This document shows positions 24,929 to 34,327 of a DNA stretch of 64,000 bases, piece by piece. This DNA is from Sulfitobacter sp. SK012 (GTDB lineage: Bacteria; Pseudomonadota; Alphaproteobacteria; Rhodobacterales; Rhodobacteraceae): the NCBI RefSeq assembly GCF_003352085.1, contig NZ_CP025804.1, positions 1,426,001-1,490,000 of the forward strand, written 5' to 3'. The position numbers and the translations under genes are program-made. Position 1 is the stretch's first letter. Each line of letters starts with the position of its first letter. A model generated the notes under the pieces. The model ran no database searches. It was given only the letters and a program-made list of their open reading frames with translations, and was not told where the DNA came from.

Positions 24929-26494
24929 ATGAAAATCGAATGGACAAAGGCACCGGTGGGGCGCCGTACATTTCTGAAGGGGGCAACCGCTCTTGGCGCG
25001 GCTTCTGCGCTGCCAATGGGCATGGGCTCGCACGTAATGGCATCGCCAGATGACGGCGTGCTGCGCGTACGCGCGTATGGTGATTTGAAGTCCATGGACC
25101 CCGCGTACAGTGTGGGCCTCGTCGACGAAACAATGCACTCATGTGTCTACAACAAGCTGATCCAGTACAAACCGGGCCGTGAATGGGACTGGCAGTTGGA
25201 TGCGGCAACAATGATCGAACAAGTCGACCCTACACATGTGAAATTCGCGCTAAGGGACGATATCGGATTTACCAACGGCTTTGGGGCAATGACGGCTGAG
25301 GATGTTAAGTTCTCTTTTGAGCGCATTGTTTCCGAAGAAATCGCATCAACAAACAGACCCGACATGGGCCCTCTTAGCCATGTTGAGATCACAGGCGAGC
25401 GCGAGGGAACGATCGTTATGAATGAGCCGTTTACGCCGCTCTTCTCGATCGCTTTGCCCTACATCGTTGGCAATATTATCTCCAAGAAAGCAACTGAAGC
25501 CGCCGGAGGGCGGATAGGTACGGATCCAGTGGCTGAATCTGGCCCCTATCTGCGGGACAGCTGGAGCGCGAAATCAAAATCCGTACTCAAACGCAATCCT
25601 GACTGGAAAGGTGAGGCTGCGGCTTGGGACACAATTGAGATTTATCCAATTGACGATGAAAACACCGCTGAGATCGCCTTTGAAGCGGGCGAGTTGGATT
25701 TCACACGTGTCTCTCTGGGGGCTGTTGAGCGCTATCGTTCAGATGTACCAAACGGTGGTTCGTTGATCGAATATCCATCGCTGTTCTATGTCTGGTTGGG
25801 CATGAACCTGGATCATCCAAAGCTGCAAAACATAAAATTGCGTCAGGCGATCCAGCACGCAATTGATGTACCGTCAATTCTTCAAGCGGCATATTTCAAT
25901 GCGGCCGACGCATCGACAGGTATTCTTGCGCCCGGCCTGCCTGGTAACCGTGAAAACAGCTTGATTCCACCGGAGGCCAACTTTGAGAAGGCGGCCGCAT
26001 TGCTGGCGGAATCCGGGGAGACCAACGTCACGCTCACACTCGACATACTAAACAAAACAACCAATTCGGTGATGGCGCAGGTTATTCAGGCGACGTTGGC
26101 ACAAATCGGAATCACGGTTGAAATCAACAATTTGGAATCCGGCGCGTTCTGGGCCTCAGGTGACAATGAAAACCTGCAATTGATTCTGAATCGCTACTCG
26201 ATGACGCCAGACCCTTACTATGCAACATCATGGTTCGTTTCCGATCAAATCGGCATCTGGAACTGGGAGCGTTTCAGCAATGAGGAGTTTGACAAGATCC
26301 ATATCGACGCATCTCGGGAAACAGATTTTGACAAGCGAGCTACTATGTATCGTCGGGCGCAAGATCTGATGGAAGAAAGTGGTGCTTACCGTTTTATCAC
26401 CCATGAGGCGAACCCGGTTGTGCATTCAGCGGGCGTGATCCCTGCGCTACGGCCTGACGGCATAGCCCAGCTTCGCTATTTCGGGAAATCCTAA
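24929..26494 (+). CDS. ABC transporter substrate-binding protein, dipeptide/oligopeptide type (SBP_bac_5)
   Basis: 521 residues. The N terminus carries a twin-arginine signal (GRRTFLKGATALGAASALP, R12-R13), so the protein is probably exported folded through Tat; most family members use Sec. The mature domain is a class C binding protein of the DppA/OppA/nickel type (VRAYGDLKSMDP, FTNGFGAMTAEDVKFSFERI, GTDPVAESGPY, LRQAIQHAIDV). It captures peptides or similar substrates in the periplasm for the permease/ATPase genes that follow. A strong hairpin separates it from those genes, which would favour higher expression of the binding protein. Confidence 0.93.
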   Translation: MKIEWTKAPVGRRTFLKGATALGAASALPMGMGSHVMASPDDGVLRVRAYGDLKSMDPAYSVGLVDETMHSCVYNKLIQYKPGREWDWQLDAATMIEQVDPTHVKFALRDDIGFTNGFGAMTAEDVKFSFERIVSEEIASTNRPDMGPLSHVEITGEREGTIVMNEPFTPLFSIALPYIVGNIISKKATEAAGGRIGTDPVAESGPYLRDSWSAKSKSVLKRNPDWKGEAAAWDTIEIYPIDDENTAEIAFEAGELDFTRVSLGAVERYRSDVPNGGSLIEYPSLFYVWLGMNLDHPKLQNIKLRQAIQHAIDVPSILQAAYFNAADASTGILAPGLPGNRENSLIPPEANFEKAAALLAESGETNVTLTLDILNKTTNSVMAQVIQATLAQIGITVEINNLESGAFWASGDNENLQLILNRYSMTPDPYYATSWFVSDQIGIWNWERFSNEEFDKIHIDASRETDFDKRATMYRRAQDLMEESGAYRFITHEANPVVHSAGVIPALRPDGIAQLRYFGKS

Positions 26495-26500
26495 AAAATA

Positions 26501-26531
26501 ACCCTTCGCGGCTAAGATTGGCGCGAAGGGT
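26501..26531 (+). terminator. Attenuating hairpin between binding protein and permeases
   Basis: ACCCTTCGCG (26501-26510) pairs perfectly with CGCGAAGGGT (26522-26531). It begins seven bases after the binding-protein stop. It probably reduces read-through or stabilises the 5' transcript. Confidence 0.75.
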
Positions 26532-26618
26532 GACACCAATTTGAATGAGGCAAAACGCGCGCCTCAAGCCCGAAATCTCGTTTCAGGCGGAAAATCGAAA
26601 AAGAGGAAGAGGTGCGCG

Positions 26619-27557
26619 ATGGTTGCCTATGCTTTGCGAAGATTTGCCCTTGCGGTGCTTATCCTGCTTGTGGCGGTCACAGTCATGTTCCTGATGATCA
26701 GGGCAGTGCCGGGTGATCCGGTATCTATCATGCTGGGGCCTCGAGCTTCACCAGAGCTTAAGGCATCGCTGATTGCGCAAATGGCTTTGGATCAGCCAAT
26801 CTGGAAACAGTTGCTGATATTTTACAAAGGCCTTTTACAGGGCGATCTGGGTATAGATGTTTTTTCGGGTCGGGCAGTTACCGACACCGTGTTTGAGCAA
26901 TTGCCGTTCACATTGGAACTGATTTTCGGTGCAATTATCTGGTCCGCAGGTCTTGGAATAGCTCTGGGTGCCTATGCAGCAGCACATCCGAATACTATTT
27001 TTGATCGCATTACGGCTGCCATTTCTGTCAGCGTTGTCGCCGCACCTGCATTTGTTGTCGCGCTGCTGGTACTGTTGGTTTTCTCCGTGGAACTACAGTG
27101 GTTTCCCGCCATTGGTGTTGGGGAAGGTTTCATGGATCGTGCGTACCACCTGGTTCTGCCTTGTTTTGCGATCGGGTTAAGCTGGGTTGGCTACACAGCG
27201 CGACTAGTGCGGGCATCAATGCTCGAAGTCATGGGGGAAAACCATATTCGCACCGCACGTGCGTTTGGCCTGAATGAGCGGCGCATTGTGATGGTGTATG
27301 CCCTGCGTATTGCCATTCTACCGGTCGTGACAGTGATCGGTGTGGGGATGGGTTTTCTGCTGAGTGCCGCAGTCTTTACAGAAATAGTATTTGCCCGCCC
27401 GGGGCTTGGTAAACTGGTGATCGATAGCATCACCACCCGAAACTATCCCGTTGTGATGGGGGGCGTTCTTGTCTCTACGGGGCTGTTTGTTTTGTCGACG
27501 GCGCTCGCCGACCTCATCAACGCGCTTCTGGATCCGCGCGCAAGAACCGCGAAGTAG
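26619..27557 (+). CDS. ABC transporter permease, DppB type
   Basis: 312 residues from the ATG at 26619, which follows GAGGAAGAGG; longer in-frame starts back to 26541 would add a basic, non-homologous leader. It has a typical N-terminal membrane helix (FALAVLILLVAVTVMFLMIR), the AVPGDPV motif and about six transmembrane segments. The BPD_transp_1 loop that docks to the ATPase is present (RTARAFGLNERRI). It forms the inner-membrane channel with the next permease. Confidence 0.93.
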   Translation: MVAYALRRFALAVLILLVAVTVMFLMIRAVPGDPVSIMLGPRASPELKASLIAQMALDQPIWKQLLIFYKGLLQGDLGIDVFSGRAVTDTVFEQLPFTLELIFGAIIWSAGLGIALGAYAAAHPNTIFDRITAAISVSVVAAPAFVVALLVLLVFSVELQWFPAIGVGEGFMDRAYHLVLPCFAIGLSWVGYTARLVRASMLEVMGENHIRTARAFGLNERRIVMVYALRIAILPVVTVIGVGMGFLLSAAVFTEIVFARPGLGKLVIDSITTRNYPVVMGGVLVSTGLFVLSTALADLINALLDPRARTAK

Positions 27558-27568
27558 GAGCAAGCAAA

Positions 27569-28450
27569 ATGACAGGCACTACCGAAAGTCCAGGGACAAA
27601 GTCGCAATCGGAATTGATGATCATCTTGAAAGGTGTCGCCAAAGACCCTCTTGGACTGATCGGTTTGGTTATTGTTGGCATGATCGTCCTTAGCGCCGTT
27701 TTGGCCAGCTGGATCGTCCCCTATGACCCTGTCGCCATGAATATCCAGGACCGGTTGCAGGGACCGTCTCTCAACCATTTTCTGGGCACGGATCAACTTG
27801 GTCGCGATACTTTCTCCCGCGTGATCATGGGTGGGCAGGTGGCGCTTAAGGTGGCGCTGCCTGCCGTTTTTGGAGCCATGGCCATTGGTCTGACGTTGGG
27901 CATGATCGCAGGCTATGGGCCTAAATGGCTCGATGCCATTCTGATGTTGTTGTTCGACACTATCCGGTCCTTCCCGACGGTTATGTTCGCCCTTGCCGTG
28001 GTGGCCCTTATTGGCCCCAGCCTGCAAACTGTTGTTTTTGTGGTGATGGCCACATCAATCCCAACCTATGGCCGGGTGGCCCGAACCCAGACACTGACCC
28101 TACGTAATTCAGAATTCATCCTCGCTGAACGTTCTATGGGGGCCTCAATGATACGTATTTTGGGTGTGCATATGCTGCCCAATATTATCGGCGTTCTTGC
28201 TGTGTTGGCGGCGATGGATATCCCTGCCGTAATTGCGCTTGAGGCCGGACTCTCCTTTCTTGGCCTTGGGGTCAAACCACCTACCCCAAGTTGGGGTTCG
28301 TTGCTGAAGGATGGTTATGCGTTGATCCGCCAGATGCCCTGGTTGGTGGTGGGTGGGGGCCTGCCGATCATCCTTGCGACATTGGGCTTTACTTTCCTTG
28401 GCGAAAGCCTGCGTGACGTCGTTGACCCAAAACTGAGGAAGAACCGATGA
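27569..28450 (+). CDS. ABC transporter permease, DppC type
   Basis: 293 residues. It has an N-terminal membrane helix after a short cytoplasmic leader, the family motif HFLGTDQLGRDTFSRVI, and the permease loop RNSEFILAERSMGAS. GLSFLGLGVKPPTPSWG near the C terminus is characteristic of DppC/OppC. It starts 12 bp after the DppB-type gene with GTAGGAG upstream and overlaps the first ATPase gene by four bases. Confidence 0.93.
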   Translation: MTGTTESPGTKSQSELMIILKGVAKDPLGLIGLVIVGMIVLSAVLASWIVPYDPVAMNIQDRLQGPSLNHFLGTDQLGRDTFSRVIMGGQVALKVALPAVFGAMAIGLTLGMIAGYGPKWLDAILMLLFDTIRSFPTVMFALAVVALIGPSLQTVVFVVMATSIPTYGRVARTQTLTLRNSEFILAERSMGASMIRILGVHMLPNIIGVLAVLAAMDIPAVIALEAGLSFLGLGVKPPTPSWGSLLKDGYALIRQMPWLVVGGGLPIILATLGFTFLGESLRDVVDPKLRKNR

Positions 28451-29424
28451 CCGAGACACTTCTGGAACTCGACGGTCTTAGTGTCGACTACGAAACTGCG
28501 AATGGTAATTTGAAAGCCCTGCGCGATATCACTTTTGATGTCCGCAAGGGCGAAATCGTCGGCATAGTGGGGGAAAGCGGCTGTGGAAAATCTACATTAA
28601 TTTCCTCGATCCTGCGCCTGACTGCGCCAAACACACGGTTCCGTAAAGGGCAGGTTCGTTTCAAAGGCGCTGACCTTTTGCAGGCCAGTCAACGCACCAT
28701 ACGCGACTTGCGTGGCTCGGATATTTCAATCGTGTTTCAGGACCCGATGCAAACCCACAACCCGGTCATATCAATCGGGCAACAAATGGTTGATATCCAG
28801 CACCGCTCATCCGCGTCGAAGGCAGAAAAACTCGCCAATGCGGCAAGGATGCTGGGTGTTGTCGGCATCCCCGACCCTGACGAAAGGCTGAAACAGTTAC
28901 CGCATGAGTTTTCAGGCGGTATGCGCCAGCGGATCGCGATTGCCATGGCGCTTATGTCTGAACCCGATCTCTTGATCGCGGATGAGCCGACAACGGCCCT
29001 AGATGCCACGCTTGAAGTGCAGATCATCGAACGGTTGAAAGATCTGCAGCGCGACTTTGGCTGCGCGATCCTGTTCATCTCGCACCATCTGGGGGTGATC
29101 GCCGAACTGTGTGATCGCGTTGTGGTGATGTATGCCGGCGCGGTCGTGGAAAGTGGCACCGTGCGCGAGATTTTTCATGACCCGAAACACCCCTACACCC
29201 GCCGCCTGATCGAATGTGACCCCGGCCACATAAAGACCCGTGCCCGCGTCTTGCCAACCATCCCTGGTGAGGTGCCCGATCTGGCCAATCTGCCTGGTGG
29301 CTGCATTTTCCAAGACCGCTGTGATCAGGCGATGGCGCGCTGCAGCGATGTCCCACCGCTTGTCGACGTTGGCAGGGATCATCGCGCCGCCTGCTGGCTG
29401 AACCAGTTGGAGACCGCAACATGA
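28447..29424 (+). CDS. ABC transporter ATP-binding protein, DppD type
   Basis: 325 residues with Walker A GESGCGKST, Q-loop VFQDPMQ, signature FSGGMRQRIA, Walker B LLIADEPTTALD and the H-loop histidine in FISHHLGVIAELC. The C-terminal oligopeptide-transporter domain has the cysteine pattern CIFQDRCDQAMARC seen in iron-sulfur/oligo_HPY extensions. It energises the importer. It overlaps both neighbours by four bases. Confidence 0.94.
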   Translation: MTETLLELDGLSVDYETANGNLKALRDITFDVRKGEIVGIVGESGCGKSTLISSILRLTAPNTRFRKGQVRFKGADLLQASQRTIRDLRGSDISIVFQDPMQTHNPVISIGQQMVDIQHRSSASKAEKLANAARMLGVVGIPDPDERLKQLPHEFSGGMRQRIAIAMALMSEPDLLIADEPTTALDATLEVQIIERLKDLQRDFGCAILFISHHLGVIAELCDRVVVMYAGAVVESGTVREIFHDPKHPYTRRLIECDPGHIKTRARVLPTIPGEVPDLANLPGGCIFQDRCDQAMARCSDVPPLVDVGRDHRAACWLNQLETAT

Positions 29425-30353
29425 GCCCGATACTGGAAGTCAAAGACCTGCAAACCAGCTATGGCGCGGTCAATGTACTTGCTGGAGTGAGCTTTAAAGT
29501 TGAGGCTGGCGAAACCTATGCCATGGTTGGTGAAAGCGGGTCAGGCAAAACAACCGTGATCCGCGCCATTGCCGGGCTGGCCCCGGCACAAGGCGGGTCA
29601 GTCAAATTTGACGGCCGTGAAATTCGCGGTGTATCGGAACGGGTGATGCGCCCTCTGCGCAAAGATATCGCAATGATGTTTCAGGACCCGGTCGGCAGCT
29701 TGTCGCCCCGCCTGACTATCGGCAATCTGATCACGGAACCCTACCGCATTCAGGGGATGAAAAATCGGGATCTGAACGCCGAGGCAAAACGTCTGCTGGA
29801 GCTGGTCAATCTGCCTGCGCATTTCACCGACCGCTACCCCTATCAGTTGTCAGGCGGGCAAGCGCGTCGCGTCGGTGTCGCCCGCGCTCTTGCGTTGGAG
29901 CCGAAACTTATCCTTGCGGATGAACCAACCGCTGGACTGGATGTTTCAGTTCAGGGGGAGCTTCTCAATCTGCTTAACGATTTGCGTGAACGCCTGGGCT
30001 TGTCGATGGTGATCATTACCCACAACTTGAACGTTGTGCGTCATGTGGCTGACCGTATGGGTATCCTTTATCTTGGACGTCTGGTCGAAGAAGGCAGCTC
30101 TGAAGCCGTCTTCAGCGAGCCTCGCCACCCCTATACTCACTGCTTGCTTAGTGCGAATCCCGAACCTGATCCCGATGCCCGGCTGGAACGCATCGCCCTT
30201 AAAGGTGAGCCTCCCAGCCTGATCCGCCGCCCTACAGGGTGCGAATTTCGTGAGCGGTGCCCAGTGGCCAGCGAGGTATGTATGCAGGTGCCGCAATGGG
30301 AGGTTGACCAAGGCCACGGCATTCGCTGTCTGACGCCGCGCGCGCTTAGTTAG
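29421..30353 (+). CDS. ABC transporter ATP-binding protein, DppF type
   Basis: 310 residues: Walker A GESGSGKTT, FQDPVGSLSPRL Q-loop, signature LSGGQARRVGVA, Walker B LILADEPTAGLD, H-loop ITHNLNVVRH. The C terminus has the oligo_HPY cysteines (CEFRERCPVASEVC). It pairs with the DppD-type ATPase. QARR instead of QRQR after the signature is the usual variant in many alphaproteobacterial paralogues. Confidence 0.94.
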   Translation: MSPILEVKDLQTSYGAVNVLAGVSFKVEAGETYAMVGESGSGKTTVIRAIAGLAPAQGGSVKFDGREIRGVSERVMRPLRKDIAMMFQDPVGSLSPRLTIGNLITEPYRIQGMKNRDLNAEAKRLLELVNLPAHFTDRYPYQLSGGQARRVGVARALALEPKLILADEPTAGLDVSVQGELLNLLNDLRERLGLSMVIITHNLNVVRHVADRMGILYLGRLVEEGSSEAVFSEPRHPYTHCLLSANPEPDPDARLERIALKGEPPSLIRRPTGCEFRERCPVASEVCMQVPQWEVDQGHGIRCLTPRALS

Positions 30354-30416
30354 GCGCATCCTTAACAATTCAATACCGTATTATCATGGGCTCGCCCAAC
30401 TTAAGAAAGACTAAGA

Positions 30417-32459
30417 ATGCTGACACCAAATGATGACCTTGGCCACATTGTCTCGCCACCATTGAACGAGATTGAGATCATCGAACATATCTGGATTACG
30501 ATGTCCGATGGCACGCGTCTGTCTGCCAAGATGTGGTTGCCTGTGAACGCTAGCGAGGAGCCAGCTCCGGCAGTTCTGGAAATTGTCCCTTATCGTAAGC
30601 GGGACTCTCTTGCGATGCGGGATCACCGCAATCACGCATGGTTTGCGGCACGAGGGTATGCCTGTATTCGCCCCGACATGCGTGGCCACGGTGATTCTGA
30701 AGGAGTCATGCTGGATGAATACTCGCCACAGGAACAACAAGATACGGTCGAAGTGATCGATTGGTTGTCCAAACAGCCGTGGTGCGATGGGAACGTCGGC
30801 ATGATGGGGCTTTCCTGGGGCGGCATCGCCAGCTTGCAGACCGCAGTTAAACAGCCCCCCGCGTTGAGGGCCATCATACCAGTGGGCGCATCTGTGGATC
30901 GTTATTACGATGATGCCGGGTATTTGGTGGGTGGTTACGCGGGGCAAGGTCTCGGCTGGGGCGGCATCATGTTCGGGTATTGCATCAGGCCACCCGATCC
31001 GGCCGTCGTGGGCGATGGCTGGCGCGACATGTGGATGAAGCGTTTGGAAAGCACGCCAATGTTCGCGGAAAAGTGGCTGACGCATCAGCTACGCGATGAA
31101 ACGTGGAAACAGGGATCTGTCTGCGAGGCGTATGACAAGATCAAAGTGCCGGTACTCGGGGTAAGCGGTTGGAACGATTGCTGGCCCAACACCATGATCC
31201 GCTTACTTGAGAACATAGATGCACCGTGCCGCGCGGTATCAGGGCCTTGGGGTCATGTGTATCCCAACCTTGGCGGACCCGGACCGTTGGCTGGATATCT
31301 TCAGTTGGCGCTGGAATGGTGGGATCATTGGCTGAAGGGCAAAGAGAACGGCGTTATGGATGCTCCGGCCTTTCTGGCCTATCTGCAAGACAGCCACGCG
31401 CCTGACCCCAACCCTACCGATCGACAGGGCCGATGGGTAGGCGAGCCGGGCTGGCCTACGCAAAATGTCACGAACTGCCGGTATGACCTTAGGCCTGGTG
31501 TATTGTTAGAAGGATCATCTGGCGGTGCGGGTAGTGTTAGCATCTGCTCGCCAGTCGCCCTTGGCCTGAAGTCCGGGGAATATATGCCGATTTCTGGGAT
31601 CGCGGAGCTCCCGCAAGATCAAAGGGGGGATGATGGACGCTCGGTCTGTTTTGACAGTGAACCATTGTCGCAGCCGCTTGATCTGTTGGGAACAACCAAA
31701 GTGCACCTGCGCCTGTCGAGCGATTGCTCTTGCGGCCTGATTGCTGCGCGGATTTGCGATGTGGCACCTGACGGTGCCTCGACATTGATCAGCTATGGCA
31801 TTCTGAACCTAAAACAGCGCAATGGCCGTGAAGTTCTGGCCGAAGTCACCCCGGGCGAAAGCATGGACGTTACTGTCCGGCTTAATGACACCGGTTGGTC
31901 CATGAAGCCGGGGCACAGATTGCGACTGGCCTTGTCCACTCAGCTGTGGCCGATGGCCTGGCCCGTGGCTGAACGGGCGGTGCTTGATGTTGAACTGGCG
32001 GGTTGCTCTTTGGAACTGCCGGTTAGGGATAGCAATGCTGGTGGGGAAATTGGGGACCCCTTCGGCCCAGCGGTGTCCGCTGATCCACCTGCGCACGAGA
32101 ACATCAAGCCATCCACGGGATCGCGCCACATCAGCCAAGATGTTGAGACAGGTCAAATCGTTATGGACGTTCAGTTTGCGGGCGACGAGATTTGGTTCGA
32201 AGAGACCGATTTAACCTATGGCTCCAGCAATTCACAAAAATACTCGATTGTCGAAGGCGATCCGCTGTCGGCCTGCATCGAATATAAGGCAGGCTTCAGT
32301 TTTGCCCGCGACGGCTGGAATGTGCGAACCCAAAGTGAATTGGTCACAACGTGCGACGCGACCAACTTCATCCTCAAAGGCCGGATAATGGCGTTTGAAG
32401 ATGATATACAGATTTTCGCTCGCGACTGGGACGTGAAAATTCCGCGCACAATATTCTGA
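30417..32459 (+). CDS. CocE/NonD family (S15) hydrolase
   Basis: 680 residues. The N-terminal alpha/beta hydrolase has nucleophile S133 in GLSWGG, an acid in the WNDCWP motif and histidine in GPWGHVYP. The C-terminal jelly-roll domain of Xaa-Pro dipeptidyl peptidase type follows (DLLGTTKVHLRL, GHRLRLALSTQLWP). Members cleave Xaa-Pro peptides, cocaine-like esters or beta-lactam side chains. No signal peptide is present, so it acts on imported substrate in the cytoplasm. It lies 63 bp downstream of the importer and is probably its last operon gene, suggesting uptake and hydrolysis of a peptide or ester. Confidence 0.9.
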   Translation: MLTPNDDLGHIVSPPLNEIEIIEHIWITMSDGTRLSAKMWLPVNASEEPAPAVLEIVPYRKRDSLAMRDHRNHAWFAARGYACIRPDMRGHGDSEGVMLDEYSPQEQQDTVEVIDWLSKQPWCDGNVGMMGLSWGGIASLQTAVKQPPALRAIIPVGASVDRYYDDAGYLVGGYAGQGLGWGGIMFGYCIRPPDPAVVGDGWRDMWMKRLESTPMFAEKWLTHQLRDETWKQGSVCEAYDKIKVPVLGVSGWNDCWPNTMIRLLENIDAPCRAVSGPWGHVYPNLGGPGPLAGYLQLALEWWDHWLKGKENGVMDAPAFLAYLQDSHAPDPNPTDRQGRWVGEPGWPTQNVTNCRYDLRPGVLLEGSSGGAGSVSICSPVALGLKSGEYMPISGIAELPQDQRGDDGRSVCFDSEPLSQPLDLLGTTKVHLRLSSDCSCGLIAARICDVAPDGASTLISYGILNLKQRNGREVLAEVTPGESMDVTVRLNDTGWSMKPGHRLRLALSTQLWPMAWPVAERAVLDVELAGCSLELPVRDSNAGGEIGDPFGPAVSADPPAHENIKPSTGSRHISQDVETGQIVMDVQFAGDEIWFEETDLTYGSSNSQKYSIVEGDPLSACIEYKAGFSFARDGWNVRTQSELVTTCDATNFILKGRIMAFEDDIQIFARDWDVKIPRTIF

Positions 32460-32627
32460 CAAATTCGAATCTCACTCCAGGAAGCCTACCACAACATGCC
32501 TCTACCGCTACGTCGGTCCAACGGGAAATTGGTGACTACGAAAAGCGCGTGATCGGTGTTTAGGGCGTCATTCTGCTCCCAGCCGGAATCTACCCCACTT
32601 GGGTCTGATGCCGGAGGGGGCAGGATC
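32460..32627. other. Breakpoint between the peptide operon and virB3
   Basis: 168 bp between two convergent genes. A virB4 gene would normally follow virB3 directly here, but no virB4 sequence is present. The break therefore lies in this interval or right at the virB3 stop. Confidence 0.5.
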
Positions 32628-32897
32628 CTAGCTGTCCCCCGAATGGATCTTGCGGTTCGGGGTGGGCGGGGTTTCCTGCAACGAAGTGACCATCACCTCA
32701 AGAAAGGCCGGATCCCAATCTGCCGCTTTCCACAGCGCGGGATAGGCCAGAGCGGCGATGATGATCACCGGCCAAGTCTGAACCCATAGAAACAGCAACA
32801 CAAACCCGAAGAGCCAGACCATGGCATACATGATCGGCAAGCCGATGAGCTTTGGCGGCCGGATCAGGCCCAGGAATAGGCGGGTTTGCGTTGCCAT
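32628..32897 (-). CDS. virB3: Type IV secretion protein VirB3
   Basis: 89 residues with two adjacent membrane helices (about 20-55) and the family opening LFLGLIRPPKLIGLP. VirB3 is an inner-membrane component that works with the VirB4 ATPase in pilus assembly. The C terminus (PPTPNRK) is near the usual place but the tail looks short. It follows virB2 by seven bases in the order virB1-B2-B3, yet no virB4 lies downstream. Confidence 0.85.
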   Translation of the reverse strand: MATQTRLFLGLIRPPKLIGLPIMYAMVWLFGFVLLFLWVQTWPVIIIAALAYPALWKAADWDPAFLEVMVTSLQETPPTPNRKIHSGDS

Positions 32898-32904
32898 GCC
32901 GGAT

Positions 32905-33195
32905 CTACGCGCCCCAGATGGCGGTCACGATGGTCGGCGCAGCCGCGATGCCTGCAATGGCAACCAGCACCCAGAGGGCTTGCCGGAAGTCGAGGATGCC
33001 AAAGAGCCAGGAGAGGAACACGCCGATCAAGGCCAAGGTGCCAATCACAATGCCCAAGGGGCCGGTGATCGTGTCGACGATGCCTTGCAACAGGTTCTGC
33101 ACCGGCGAGAGGTCGATGCTCTGTGCAAGGGCGGGGTTGGCAATCATCAAACTGGCCAGAGCCAGCGACAGGATCGTGCGGAATTGTATGTGCAT
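32905..33195 (-). CDS. virB2: Type IV secretion pilin VirB2/TrbC
   Basis: 96 residues: signal peptide ending NPALA, a short polar stretch (SIDLSPVQNLLQGI) and two hydrophobic helices, as in VirB2/TrbC major pilins that are processed and polymerised into the T-pilus. The start ATG at 33195 overlaps the last base of the virB1 stop. Confidence 0.88.
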   Translation of the reverse strand: MHIQFRTILSLALASLMIANPALAQSIDLSPVQNLLQGIVDTITGPLGIVIGTLALIGVFLSWLFGILDFRQALWVLVAIAGIAAAPTIVTAIWGA

Positions 33196-33881
33196 CAGGA
33201 GGCTCCAGTTAGTCGGTCACGCACGGCCATGACGCGGCGCACGTGATTTTGGGTTTCGCGGTAGGGAGGGATGCCGCCGTAGCGCGTGACCGCGTCGGGC
33301 CCCGCGTTGTAGGCAGCAAGCGCGAGTTCGGGCGTGCCGAACTGCGCCAACATCATCAGAAGGTAGCGTGCAGAGCCGTCGAGGTTGGCCTGCCAGTCGT
33401 GCGGATCCACACCAAGCTGTGCGGCTGTAGCTGGCATTAACTGCCCAAGCCCAATCGCACCTGCGGAGCTGCGCGCATTCGGGCGATAGGCGCTTTCAAT
33501 CTCAATATTGGCTTGAAAGAGTGCCTGCCATTCCGTCACGGACAGACCGGCGCGGCGCAACGCCGGGTGCCCGCCATAGCGATGCGCGGTACTTTCAAGG
33601 GCGTCGAGGATTTCAGGGCGAGGGAGTGCCGGAGCGGGTGCAGATCGCGGCACTTCAGGCTCAGGTGCTGCGAAAACGATCAGTTCGGGTGGGTTCGCGC
33701 CGATCCCATCGACATAGCTTTGCGCAAAACCGGACTGAGGCGCTTTTGTCTCCAGCTGACCATCGGCCCTCATGGAAAGCACAAAACCTTCAGAGTAAGC
33801 AGGCGCGGCGAGGAGCGCAGCTAGGACAACAAGTGGCTTAGGTGGTATCGTCCAGCTTATGCGAGGAGACTTTGCCCTCAA
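33195..33881 (-). CDS. virB1: VirB1-type lytic transglycosylase
   Basis: About 228 residues when started at TTG 33881, the only plausible codon before the signal-like [15 protein letters not shown]. The upstream in-frame extension overlaps another gene and is not convincing. The C-terminal half is an SLT domain with catalytic Glu in [23 protein letters not shown] and AYNAGPDAV. It opens peptidoglycan for assembly of the secretion channel. It overlaps the upstream hypothetical gene by 44 bp, consistent with translational coupling. Confidence 0.82.
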   Translation of the reverse strand: MRAKSPRISWTIPPKPLVVLAALLAAPAYSEGFVLSMRADGQLETKAPQSGFAQSYVDGIGANPPELIVFAAPEPEVPRSAPAPALPRPEILDALESTAHRYGGHPALRRAGLSVTEWQALFQANIEIESAYRPNARSSAGAIGLGQLMPATAAQLGVDPHDWQANLDGSARYLLMMLAQFGTPELALAAYNAGPDAVTRYGGIPPYRETQNHVRRVMAVRDRLTGAS

Positions 33882-34164
33882 ACATGGGGATAGAAATGAT
33901 CGAAGCGCCAAGCCCAGCAAGGAAGCTGGATAAGCCGTTGATTGTCTTGAATTCTCGGGCGGCCATATTGTTGCGCGCGGTAACGAGCAGGCGACGCGTC
34001 TCGCCATCTGGTGAGACGCAATGCACGGTCCAAATCCCGGACCACTGAGCACCTGTACGTTTGGGCGTAACCCGGCACACAACATCAGCCGAATGTCCTT
34101 CGGCAAGCAGCGTGCGCAGCCCATCTTCGCTGACAACATTGGGGGCGTCTTGCATCAAATTCAT
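33838..34164 (-). CDS. Hypothetical protein at the head of the virB block
   Basis: About 108 residues from the ATG at 34164 (MNLMQDAPN); an earlier ATG at 34191 is possible. The body is alpha/beta ([40 protein letters not shown]) and ends in KLDDTT. It is not recognised beyond frequent placement upstream of virB1 in Rhodobacteraceae conjugation loci, as recalled. It is co-oriented and overlapping with virB1, so probably part of the same transcript. Confidence 0.65.
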   Translation of the reverse strand: MNLMQDAPNVVSEDGLRTLLAEGHSADVVCRVTPKRTGAQWSGIWTVHCVSPDGETRRLLVTARNNMAAREFKTINGLSSFLAGLGASIISIPMFEGKVSSHKLDDTT

Positions 34165-34327
34165 AGGACCGAGCCTTGCAGAATTGTGCATTGGCCCGGC
34201 AGTCCCTCATGGACTACCGAACCGATACAATATTATAACTTTGCAATCAAGAGCTGTATTTTGAATTGATGCGCTCTTTATGCGTTGAGGCGAACTTACT
34301 GCAACGGAGTGGCTGAGCCAAGATAAT

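Noticed and set aside
27443..28027. A 194-codon minus-strand frame across the permease genes
   Set aside because: It lies antisense to two well-defined permeases, has no recognisable domain, and is His/Gln/Asn-rich as expected of an antisense frame.
30411..31085. A 224-codon minus-strand frame within the S15 hydrolase
   Set aside because: Antisense to a gene with intact catalytic motifs; no domain in the antisense product.
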